Translations under genes and position numbers: made by a program
In this document: positions 56,188-64,000 of the stretch, in pieces
Layout of the letters: every line of letters starts with the position of its first letter
Position numbering within the stretch: position 1 is the first letter of the stretch
Notes under the pieces: generated by a model
The model's database searches: none
What the model saw: only the letters and a program-made list of their open reading frames with translations
What the model was told of the DNA's origin: nothing
Assembly (NCBI RefSeq): GCF_016127315.1
Contig: NZ_CP065997.1
Coordinates: 6,572,001-6,636,000, forward strand
Direction: 5' to 3'
Source: Achromobacter deleyi
GTDB taxonomy: Bacteria > Pseudomonadota > Gammaproteobacteria > Burkholderiales > Burkholderiaceae_B
Length of the DNA stretch: 64,000 nucleotides

Positions 56188-57888
56188 ATGCCGCTTCCGA
56201 AGTTGCCCACCCGCCCCGCAGCCATCCTGACCTTCCCCTCGGGCGATAACGCCCGGGCGCAGGCCCGCACGACCAAGACCGCCGCTGCGCGGTCCAATAC
56301 CCAGGCCGCCCTGGCCGAAGACGACGAGGACGAGCTGCTGGTGCAGCCCGAACTCGACGGTATCGGCGCGCCGGGCCGCAAGGCGCAGATCCCGGCCCGC
56401 CAGGTTCCGCCCCCGCCGCCGGCCGCGCCGGCGCCCAGCGCCCCCGCGCGCCAGGCCAAGGCCACTCCGGCCCCGGCCAAGCGCGCCAAGACGCGCGCCC
56501 AGAACGCGCCGCGCAAGCTGTTCGTGCTGGACACCAACGTGCTGCTGCACGACCCCAGTTCGCTGTTCCGCTTCGAAGAGCACGACATCTTCTTGCCGAT
56601 GATGACGCTCGAAGAGCTGGACCACCAGAAAAAGGGCATGTCGGAAGTGGCGCGCAACGCCCGCCAGGTCAGCCGTTCGCTCGACGCGCTGGTGCAGGAC
56701 GCGACCCAGCTCGAAGACGGCCTGGAACTGGCCAAGCTGGGCAACAAGGACGCCACCGGGCGCCTGATGTTCCAGACCACCGCCATCCACAGCACCCTGC
56801 CGTCTGACCTGCCCATGGGCAAGGCCGACAACCAGATCCTGGGCGTGGTGCGGGCCCTGCAGGAAAAATACCCGCAGCGCGAAGTCGTGCTGGTGTCCAA
56901 GGACATCAACATGCGCCTGAAGGCGCGCGCGCTCGGCATGGCCGCGGAAGACTACTTCAACGACCACGTCCTGGAAGACTCGGACCTGATGTACTCGGGC
57001 GTGATGCAGCTGCCCGAGGACTTCTGGAACAAGCACGGCAAGGACGTCGAATCCTGGCAACAGGGCGGCACCACCTTCTACCGCATCCACGGCCCCTTGT
57101 GTTCGCAGTTCGTGGTCAACCAGTTCGTCTACTTCGAAGGCCAGATGCCCCTGTATGCCCAGGTGCGCGAGGTCAGCGGCAAGATGGCGGTGCTGGCGAC
57201 GCTGCGCGACTACACCCACGGCAAGAACAACGTCTGGGGCATCACCGCCCGCAACCGCGAGCAGAACTTCGCCATGAACCTGCTGATGAACCCGGAATGC
57301 GACTTCGTGTCGCTGCTGGGCCAGGCGGGCACGGGCAAGACGCTGCTGGCGCTGGCGGCCGGCATCACCCAGGTGCTGGAGACCAAGCGCTACACCGAGA
57401 TCATCATGACCCGCGTCACGGTGCCCGTCGGTGAAGACATCGGCTTCCTGCCCGGCACCGAGGAAGAAAAGATGCTGCCCTGGATGGGGGCGCTGGAAGA
57501 CAACCTCGACGTGCTGAACATGGGCGAAGGCGAAGGCAACGGGGACTGGGGGCGCGCCGCCACCATGGACCTGATCCGCTCGCGCATCAAGGTCAAGTCG
57601 CTGAACTTCATGCGCGGCCGCACCTTCCTGAACAAGTACCTGATCATCGACGAGGCCCAGAACCTGACGCCCAAGCAGATGAAGACGCTGGTGACCCGCG
57701 CCGGCCCCGGCACCAAGGTGATCTGCCTGGGCAACATCGCCCAGATCGATACGCCCTACCTGACCGAAGGCAGTTCGGGCCTGACGTTCGTGGTCGACCG
57801 CTTCAAGGGCTGGCCGCATTCGGGCCACGTCACCTTGCAGCGCGGCGAACGCTCGCGCCTGGCGGACTACGCGGGGGATGTGCTGTAG
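56188..57888 (+). CDS. PIN-PhoH fusion (PhoH2/YlaK type)
   Basis: A 566-residue protein from ATG 56188, with GGAGAG upstream. After a Pro/Ala-rich, probably disordered N-terminus of ~105 residues comes a PIN RNase domain (KLFVLDTNVLLHDPSSLF, MTLEELDHQKKG, VLVSKDINMRLKARALG), then a PhoH ATPase domain (Walker A GQAGTGKT near 378; Walker B YLIIDEAQN). PhoH2 proteins are ATP-dependent RNA helicase-RNases, often linked to toxin-antitoxin loci; no antitoxin is seen here. Confidence 0.9.
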   Translation: MPLPKLPTRPAAILTFPSGDNARAQARTTKTAAARSNTQAALAEDDEDELLVQPELDGIGAPGRKAQIPARQVPPPPPAAPAPSAPARQAKATPAPAKRAKTRAQNAPRKLFVLDTNVLLHDPSSLFRFEEHDIFLPMMTLEELDHQKKGMSEVARNARQVSRSLDALVQDATQLEDGLELAKLGNKDATGRLMFQTTAIHSTLPSDLPMGKADNQILGVVRALQEKYPQREVVLVSKDINMRLKARALGMAAEDYFNDHVLEDSDLMYSGVMQLPEDFWNKHGKDVESWQQGGTTFYRIHGPLCSQFVVNQFVYFEGQMPLYAQVREVSGKMAVLATLRDYTHGKNNVWGITARNREQNFAMNLLMNPECDFVSLLGQAGTGKTLLALAAGITQVLETKRYTEIIMTRVTVPVGEDIGFLPGTEEEKMLPWMGALEDNLDVLNMGEGEGNGDWGRAATMDLIRSRIKVKSLNFMRGRTFLNKYLIIDEAQNLTPKQMKTLVTRAGPGTKVICLGNIAQIDTPYLTEGSSGLTFVVDRFKGWPHSGHVTLQRGERSRLADYAGDVL

Positions 57889-57907
57889 GCCAGCCTCCCC
57901 GCCAAAG

Positions 57908-57940
57908 AAAAAGCCCCTTGATCGCTCAAGGGGCTTTTTT
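57908..57940. terminator. Bidirectional terminator
   Basis: Arms AAAAAGCCCCTTGA and TCAAGGGGCTTTTT with loop TCGC, between phoH and the convergent entericidin gene. Confidence 0.9.
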
Positions 57941-57958
57941 ATCACCTGGGCCGGACGA

Positions 57959-58090
57959 TCATTTGTCGGCGGCGTTGGTGATGGCGTTGCCGGCTCGCGA
58001 CATGTCCTTGCCCATGCCCGCCACGGTATTGCAACCGGCGAGTACGAAGCCGAACACGACGAAGGCGGTCAGCACGATCTTGCTGCGCAT
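57959..58090 (-). CDS. Entericidin-like small lipoprotein
   Basis: A 43-residue lipoprotein, starting MRSKIVLTAFVVFGFVLAGC (lipobox LAGC, Cys20). The mature peptide NTVAGMGKDMSRAGNAITNA is the entericidin A/B pattern. AGGAG lies 7 bases before ATG 58090. Family members are small outer-membrane lipopeptides of bacteriolysis or envelope stress. Too short for many gene callers. Confidence 0.85.
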   Translation of the reverse strand: MRSKIVLTAFVVFGFVLAGCNTVAGMGKDMSRAGNAITNAADK

Positions 58091-58132
58091 GCTGCGCTCC
58101 TGAAGTGTGGGGAAACGATTCCGGGCCGTACT

Positions 58133-58828
58133 TTAAACGATCTGGACGCGAAGTTCGCCCAGGCCTTCCACGCCGCCGGTGATGACGTCGCCCTGCACCA
58201 CGGCGCCCACGCCTTCCGGCGTGCCGGTGAAGATGATGTCGCCGGGCTGCAGTTCGAACAGGCCCGACAGGTAGGCAATGCTTTCCGGCACGTTCCAGAT
58301 CATCTGCGAGATGTCGCTGGCCTGCTTGCGCTGGCCATTGACGTCGAGCCAGATGGCGCCCTTGTCGAGCGTGCCGACCACGCTGCGCGGATGGATCGGG
58401 CCCAGCGGCGCCGACAGGTCGAAGGCCTTGCCCACTTCCCAGGGACGGCCCTGCTTCTTCATCTCGCCCTGCAGGTCGCGGCGGGTCATGTCCAGGCCCA
58501 GGGCATAGCCCCAGACGCAGTCGTTGGCTTCTTCGACGGGGATGTCGCGGCCGCCCTTGCCCAGCACCACCACCAGCTCCATTTCGTAGTGCAGGTTGGA
58601 GGTCTTGGGCGGATACGGCATCTTGCCGGTTTCGCCGTCGGCCACGCTCAGCACCGCGTCGGCGGGCTTGCAGAAGAAGAACGGATCTTCACGGCCGGTG
58701 AAGCCCATTTCCTTGGCGTGCTCGGCATAGTTGCGGCCGACGCAATAGACGCGGCGCACCGGGAACAGCGCGGCGCTGCCGGCAACGGGAACCGCGGTCA
58801 GCGGCTGGGGAGGCAATACGTAGTCCAT
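58133..58828 (-). CDS. Fumarylacetoacetate hydrolase family protein
   Basis: A 231-residue protein. [18 protein letters not shown] and [17 protein letters not shown] hold the metal ligands; [15 protein letters not shown] is the C-terminal family mark. Relatives include fumarylpyruvate hydrolases of gentisate breakdown and acylpyruvases. Substrate here is not fixed by context. Confidence 0.88.
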   Translation of the reverse strand: MDYVLPPQPLTAVPVAGSAALFPVRRVYCVGRNYAEHAKEMGFTGREDPFFFCKPADAVLSVADGETGKMPYPPKTSNLHYEMELVVVLGKGGRDIPVEEANDCVWGYALGLDMTRRDLQGEMKKQGRPWEVGKAFDLSAPLGPIHPRSVVGTLDKGAIWLDVNGQRKQASDISQMIWNVPESIAYLSGLFELQPGDIIFTGTPEGVGAVVQGDVITGGVEGLGELRVQIV

Positions 58829-58911
58829 GATCTATCAACCTATGACGGGTGGAACGGTCCGATGGCAAAAATCATTCGCGAGTGTATCCCGTTCCGGGAC
58901 GGCGGAAATAT

Positions 58912-59214
58912 TCAGCAAATTGTAGGGATTTCTCCATCGAACACCACCAGGCGCTCGATGAAATCCGCCATGTAGGCCTTCATTTCCTGGTGGGCGGGCG
59001 ACACCTGGTAGCGGTCGTGGGCGGCGGCGTCGCCGAACGCCGCCACCACCGCGTGGGTCAGGCCGTCCGAGCGGCTGGCCTGGTTGGGCCGGAAGGCGTA
59101 GCCGGCCACCCCGTCGCATTCGGCCAGGATGCGGTCGCAGTATCCCTGCACCCGATCATGGAAGCGCGCATCGGCGGCGCCGGACAATTGCAGCATGACG
59201 ACGTGCAGGAACAT
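58912..59214 (-). CDS. Dabb (stress-responsive A/B barrel) domain protein
   Basis: A 100-residue protein starting MFLHVVMLQLSGAADARFHD. TVAYAFRPN-like VAGYAFRPNQASRSDGLTHAVVAAF and SPAHQEMKAYMADFIERLVVFD fit the dimeric Dabb fold. ATG shares its A with the stop of the upstream permease gene (TGATG); AAGGAG is 5 bases upstream. It probably belongs to the transport operon; substrate unknown. Confidence 0.82.
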   Translation of the reverse strand: MFLHVVMLQLSGAADARFHDRVQGYCDRILAECDGVAGYAFRPNQASRSDGLTHAVVAAFGDAAAHDRYQVSPAHQEMKAYMADFIERLVVFDGEIPTIC

Positions 59215-61091
59215 CAGGACTCCTTTCTCGGACGGGCGACGGCGAGCCAGGCACGGGACACCAGCCCCATGATGCCGTCGCGGAACAGCAATACGCACAG
59301 CACGAAGATCGCGCCCTGCACGATCAGGACCCACGATCCCAGCGGCGCCAGGTAGTTCTGCAGCGACACGAAGGTGAAGGCGCCGGCCAGCGGGCCGAAC
59401 ACCGTGCCGATGCCGCCCAGCAGCGCCATCAGCACCACCTCGCCGTTGGCGTGCCAGTGCACGTCGGTCAGCGAGGCCACGCCGAACACCAGCACCTTGA
59501 GCCCGCCGGCCAGCCCCGCCACCGAGGCCGACAAGGTGAACGCCAGCAGCTTGTAGCGCGAGGTCGAATAGCCCAGCGACCGCGCGCGCTGCTCGTTGTC
59601 GCGCACCGAGCGGATCACCTCGCCGAAGGGCGAATTGAGCACCCGCAGCACGAAGGCATAGCCCAGTGCGAACACCGCCAGCGTGAAGTAGTACATCGGC
59701 ATCACGCCATCCAGGTCGAACAGGCCGAACAGCTTGCCGCGCGGCACGCTCTGCAGGCCGTCCTCGCCGCCGGTGAAGCCCGCCTGCACCGCGATGAAGT
59801 ACACCAGCTGCGACAGCGCCAGCGTGATCATGGCGAAATAGATGCCCTGGCGCCGGATGGCGATGGCGCCGAACGCCAGCCCCAGCAGGCCGCCGGTCAG
59901 CACCCCGGCCAGCAGGCCCAGTTCGGGCGTGGCGCCCAGCAGCTTCATGACGATGCCCGTGGCGTAAGCCGCCGCGCCGAAGAAGGCCGCATGGCCGAAC
60001 GACAGCAGGCCGACATAGCCCACCAGCAGGTTGAAGGCCGCGGCGAACAGCGCGAAGCACAGCACCTTCATCAGGAACGTGGGATAGACGAACCAGGGCG
60101 CGGCCAGCGCCACCAGCGCCAGGATCGCCATGCACCCGCGCATGGCGCGGCGCCCCAGCTGCACCGGCTGGCGGGTGGCCTCGGCGGCCAGCACGTTCTG
60201 CACCTGCAGCGGCTTGCCGAACAGGCCCGCCGGCTTGCACAGCAGCACCAGCACCATGATGATGAAGATCGCCAGGTTGGCGGCCTCCGGGTAGAACACC
60301 TTGGTCAGCCCCTCGATGATGCCCAGCCCGAAGCCGCTGACGATGGCGCCCATGATGGAGCCCATGCCGCCGATCACCACCACCGCGAACACCACCACCA
60401 CCAGGTTCGAGCCCATCATCGGGCTGACCTGGTAGATGGGCGCGGCGATCACGCCCGCCACCGACGCCAGGGCCACCCCCAGCGCGTAGGTCAGCGTGAT
60501 CAGCAGCGGCACATTGATGCCGAACGACCGCACGATCGTCGGGTTCTCGGTGGCGGCGCGCAGCATGGCGCCGACCCGGGTCTTCTCGATCAGCACCCAC
60601 ACGGCCAGGCACAGCACCAGCGACACCAGCACCGCCCAGCCGCGGTACCACGGCAGGAACATGAAGCCGAGGTTGACGCCGCCGGTCAGCGCCTTGGGGA
60701 TGGTGTACGGCAATCCCGACACGCCATACGCCTGGCGCAGCCCGCCCTCGATCAGCAGGGCGATGCCGAAGGTCAGCAACAGCCCGTAGAGGTGGTCCAT
60801 GCGGTAGGTGCGCGAGATCAGCACGCGCTCGACCACGATGGCGAACGCCGCCATGATGAGCGGCACCAGCACCAGCGCGGCCCAGTAGTTCACCCCCAGG
60901 TAGTTCAGCAGCATCCAGGCCAGGAACGCGCCCGCCGTGTACTGCGCGCCATGGGCGAAGTTGATGATGTTCAACAGGCCGAAGATCACCGCCAGCCCGA
61001 TCGAGAGCAAGGCGTAGAACGAGCCGTTGATCAGGCCGAGCAGGAGCTGGCCGAACAGTGCCGTGGACGGCACGCCAAAAATTTCGAACAC
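59214..61091 (-). CDS. Fused LivH-LivM ABC permease
   Basis: A 625-residue membrane protein starting at GTG 61091 (VFEIFGVPSTALFGQ), with GGAGAA upstream. The first ~300 residues match LivH (GLINGSFYALLSIGLAVIFGLLNIINFAHG), the rest LivM (LLVGYVGLLSFGHAAFFGAAAYATG, GVSLDRINGGED-like FTGGEDGLQSVPRG). The family usually has two separate permeases. It forms the channel of a branched-chain-amino-acid-type importer with the two ATPases upstream. No binding-protein gene is in the window. Confidence 0.9.
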   Translation of the reverse strand: MFEIFGVPSTALFGQLLLGLINGSFYALLSIGLAVIFGLLNIINFAHGAQYTAGAFLAWMLLNYLGVNYWAALVLVPLIMAAFAIVVERVLISRTYRMDHLYGLLLTFGIALLIEGGLRQAYGVSGLPYTIPKALTGGVNLGFMFLPWYRGWAVLVSLVLCLAVWVLIEKTRVGAMLRAATENPTIVRSFGINVPLLITLTYALGVALASVAGVIAAPIYQVSPMMGSNLVVVVFAVVVIGGMGSIMGAIVSGFGLGIIEGLTKVFYPEAANLAIFIIMVLVLLCKPAGLFGKPLQVQNVLAAEATRQPVQLGRRAMRGCMAILALVALAAPWFVYPTFLMKVLCFALFAAAFNLLVGYVGLLSFGHAAFFGAAAYATGIVMKLLGATPELGLLAGVLTGGLLGLAFGAIAIRRQGIYFAMITLALSQLVYFIAVQAGFTGGEDGLQSVPRGKLFGLFDLDGVMPMYYFTLAVFALGYAFVLRVLNSPFGEVIRSVRDNEQRARSLGYSTSRYKLLAFTLSASVAGLAGGLKVLVFGVASLTDVHWHANGEVVLMALLGGIGTVFGPLAGAFTFVSLQNYLAPLGSWVLIVQGAIFVLCVLLFRDGIMGLVSRAWLAVARPRKES

Positions 61092-61104
61092 AGGATTCTC
61101 CCCC

Positions 61105-61796
<692 letters not shown>

Positions 61797-61797
<1 letters not shown>

Positions 61798-62558
61798 CAG
61801 CCCTCTCCCTCTTCCGAGCCCATGTAGGCGGTGATAACGCGCTCGTCGCGCGACACCGTGGCGTAGTCGCCCTGCGCCAGCACCGCGCCGCGCGCCAGCA
61901 CCGTGATGGTGTCGGACAGGTCGGCGACCACCGACAGGTTGTGCTCCACCATCAGGATGCTGCGGTTGGCCGACACGCGCCGGATCAGCGCCGCGATGCG
62001 CGCCACGTCTTCCTGGCCGAGCCCGGCCATCGGCTCGTCCAGCAGCATCACTTCCGGCTCCAGCGCCAGCGTCATGGCGATTTCCAGCGCGCGCTTGCGG
62101 CCATAGGGCAGCAGGGCCGCCGTGGTGTCGGCCATGCCGGCCAGGCCCACGGCCTCCAGCAGCGCCAGGCCCTGGTCGTTCAGGCGGTCGACGCTGCGGC
62201 GGCTGCGCCAGAAGCGCAGGCCGTCGCCATGCTGGCGCATCAGCGCCACGCGCATGTTCTGCAGCACGGTCAACCCCAGGAACACCGCCGAGATCTGGAA
62301 CGAGCGCACGATGCCCAGGCGCGCGATCTGCTCCGGCGCCAGCGACGTGATGTCGCGGCCGCGGTAGTGGATCACGCCCTGGTCGGGCGTCAGGAATTTG
62401 GTCAGCAGGTTGAAGCAGGTGGTCTTGCCGGCGCCGTTGGGGCCGATCAAGGCATGGATGGAACCTTCCCGCAGGGACAGGGACACGCCGTCGACGGCAT
62501 TGAAGCCGCCGAACCGCTTGACCAGCCCCTGGGCGGACAGAACCGCTTGGGTGCTCAT
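61797..62558 (-). CDS. livG: ABC transporter ATPase (LivG type)
   Basis: A 253-residue ATPase. Walker A is IGPNGAGKTTCFNLLT; in place of LSGGQ it has LPYGRKRALEIAMTL, as usual in LivG; Walker B is VMLLDEPMAGLGQED. It starts 10 bases after the SDR gene stop and overlaps livF. Confidence 0.88.
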
Positions 62559-62568
62559 GGCCGTCCTC

Positions 62569-63348
62569 CTACATGCGGGCCAGCAGGCCGCCGTCGATGG
62601 CCAGCACGTGGCCGTTGACGAACGAAGACCCCGGCGAGGCCAGGTAGACCACCGCCGGCGCGATGTCCTCGGGCGTGGCCCAGCGCCCCACCGGCACCGC
62701 GGTCGACAGGAACGACTGGAACTGCGGATTGTCCTGCAGCCCCTGGGTGAAGTCGGTGCGCACGAAGCCCGGCGCCAGCGCGTTGCAGGTGACGCCCTGG
62801 CCGCCGTATTCGACCGCCAGCGCGCGCGTGAACGCCGCGATCGCGCCCTTGGCGGTGGCGTAGGCGGCGATGTTCGGCATGGTGGCCTGGCCCGCGACCG
62901 ACGACATCAGCACGATGCGGCCGAAGCCGCGCGCCGCCATGGCGGGCAGCACCGCGCGGGCGCAATGGAACGCGCCGTTCACATGGACGTTCTGCAACGC
63001 CTGCCATTCGGCCGGCGTCATCTCGACCACCGGCTTGCGGTTCTGGTTGCCGGCGTTGCTGACCAGCACGTCGATGGCCACGCCATCGGCCTGCAGCCGC
63101 GCCACGGCCTCGGCCACGGCGGCGCCGTCGGCCACGTCGAACACCGCGCTGCGCGCCGTGATGCCGGCCGCGGCCAGCTGTGCGCAAGCGGCGTCGCAGG
63201 CGGCCTGCGACAGATCGTTGATCACCACGCGCGCGCCCGCCCGGCCCAGGCCGGCGGCAATCGCATACCCCAGCCCGCGCGCGCCCCCCGTCACCAGCGC
63301 CGTGCGCCCGGCCAACCCGAAGGTCTGGCCCAGATAGTCCTGATTCAA
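62569..63348 (-). CDS. Short-chain dehydrogenase/reductase
   Basis: A 259-residue Rossmann enzyme. TALVTGGARGLGYAIAAG binds the cofactor; SNAGNQNRKPV and VLMSSVAGQATMPNIAAYATAKGA hold the NAG motif and the Ser-Tyr-Lys triad. It resembles gluconate 5-dehydrogenase and FabG-type reductases. It heads an operon with livG-livF-livHM, which suggests it acts on the imported compound. It is divergent from the cupin gene. Confidence 0.88.
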   Translation of the reverse strand: MNQDYLGQTFGLAGRTALVTGGARGLGYAIAAGLGRAGARVVINDLSQAACDAACAQLAAAGITARSAVFDVADGAAVAEAVARLQADGVAIDVLVSNAGNQNRKPVVEMTPAEWQALQNVHVNGAFHCARAVLPAMAARGFGRIVLMSSVAGQATMPNIAAYATAKGAIAAFTRALAVEYGGQGVTCNALAPGFVRTDFTQGLQDNPQFQSFLSTAVPVGRWATPEDIAPAVVYLASPGSSFVNGHVLAIDGGLLARM

Positions 63349-63472
63349 GCTTGTCTCCTTGTCTTATAGGCGCCGGATCTCTCGGGACGGCGGGCATCGG
63401 GAAAGGCTTCCCGAGACCCGCGGCCCCTGGTCCGGCTCGTGTCTCGCCCGCTTTCCTTGGTCGAAAACAGGA

Positions 63473-63501
63473 TTGACATTAATCTCAATATACGCGACTA
63501 T
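63473..63501 (+). promoter_or_regulatory. Promoter candidate for the cupin gene
   Basis: TTGACA (63473-63478), a 17-bp spacer and GACTAT (63496-63501), in a clearly AT-rich stretch of the 218-bp divergent region. The -35 is perfect, the -10 weak, which suggests activator help. Confidence 0.5.
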
Positions 63502-63566
63502 TTTTAAACACTCAATAACAAGATTTTTAGTTTTTCTTCCATAACGAGTATTGGCTAGGAGACATC

Positions 63567-63965
63567 ATGGCCCTCGAAACCCCTGGCTGCCCTGCGGCCA
63601 ACGCGCTGCCGCCGCTGGCGTCGCGCTTCCTGAAAGTCGACGAGCTGCCCTGGAAACCCACGCAGGTCGAAGGCATCGACATGAAAGTGCTGATGCAGGA
63701 CAAGGAGTCCGGCCTGCTGACCGCGCTGTTCCGCTGGCAGCCCGGCACCGAACTGCCGCTGCACGAGCACGTCGAGGTCGAGCAGACCTATGTGCTGGAA
63801 GGCTCCATCGTCGATGCCGAAGGCGAAGTGCGCGCGGGCGACTACGTCTGGCGGCCGCGCGGCAACCAGCACGTGGCGCGCGCCCCGCACGGCGCGCTGG
63901 TGCTGAGCTTCTTCCTGAAACCCAACCTGTTCATCGACGCCTACGCCGGCCAGACCCTGGAGTAG
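63567..63965 (+). CDS. Cupin-domain protein (ChrR-like)
   Basis: A 132-residue protein with AGGAGA 6 bases before ATG 63567. A single cupin barrel holds the metal ligands in LPLHEHVEVEQTYVLEGSIVDAEG and the second motif at GNQHVARAPHGALVLSFF. It is probably a metal-dependent small-molecule enzyme linked to the divergent SDR/transport operon. Confidence 0.84.
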   Translation: MALETPGCPAANALPPLASRFLKVDELPWKPTQVEGIDMKVLMQDKESGLLTALFRWQPGTELPLHEHVEVEQTYVLEGSIVDAEGEVRAGDYVWRPRGNQHVARAPHGALVLSFFLKPNLFIDAYAGQTLE

Positions 63966-64000
63966 GCGCCGGCACAGGCGCCACCCCGGCAAGATCCGCG

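Overview
The window is high-GC DNA from a betaproteobacterium. The best fit is Bordetella or a very close Alcaligenaceae relative. The evidence is a Bug-type (Bordetella uptake gene) solute-binding protein beside a LysR regulator, a BpH3-type H-NS protein, the gene order alaC-hom-thrC, and GC-rich intergenic hairpin repeats. No rRNA, tRNA, IS element or CRISPR array was seen.

Bases 1-1434 hold the 5' part of a GGDEF gene that runs off the left edge. Bases 1658-17979 are one accessory island. From right to left on the minus strand it encodes a small winged-helix protein, a neck protein, contractile sheath, tube, a tail chaperone pair (probably joined by a -1 frameshift), a short tape measure, a Dit-like protein, baseplate plug, hub, spike, gp46-like wedge, baseplate J, a DUF2612 protein, tail fibre and fibre chaperone. 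A holin/endolysin/spanin cassette follows. An S24 (CI/LexA-like) repressor faces the winged-helix gene. There is no terminase, portal, capsid or DNA-replication gene, so the island reads as a headless contractile particle (R-type tailocin) and not as a whole prophage.

The most striking part is 3199-6212. The fibre gene is followed by a second, diverged fibre C-terminus in the opposite orientation. The two are flanked by matching inverted repeats (4892-4903 and 5470-5481) and meet at a central palindrome holding both stop codons. A tyrosine recombinase lies just beyond the fibre chaperone. Inversion of about 590 bp would exchange the receptor-binding tip while leaving the chaperone in place. 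Control of the island also looks unusual: three intrinsic terminators separate the winged-helix gene from the tail operon, and several GGTAGC/GCTACC operator-like dyads sit around the repressor promoter.

Bases 17984-63965 look like ordinary chromosome. They carry a DUF4153 membrane protein, an AI-2E transporter, cytochrome b561 and cytochrome c', purB, a GST, a TauE permease, mnmA, the LysR/Bug pair, an N-formylglutamate amidohydrolase, the pntAA-pntAB-pntB transhydrogenase operon, glycolate oxidase glcDEF with a D-lactate-dehydrogenase-like enzyme, and aroG. After these come tldD, the H-NS gene, pepN-fbp, thrC-hom-alaC, bcp-phoH, a FAH-family hydrolase, and a branched-chain-type ABC transporter operon with a fused LivHM permease beside an SDR gene. 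A divergent cupin gene ends the window.
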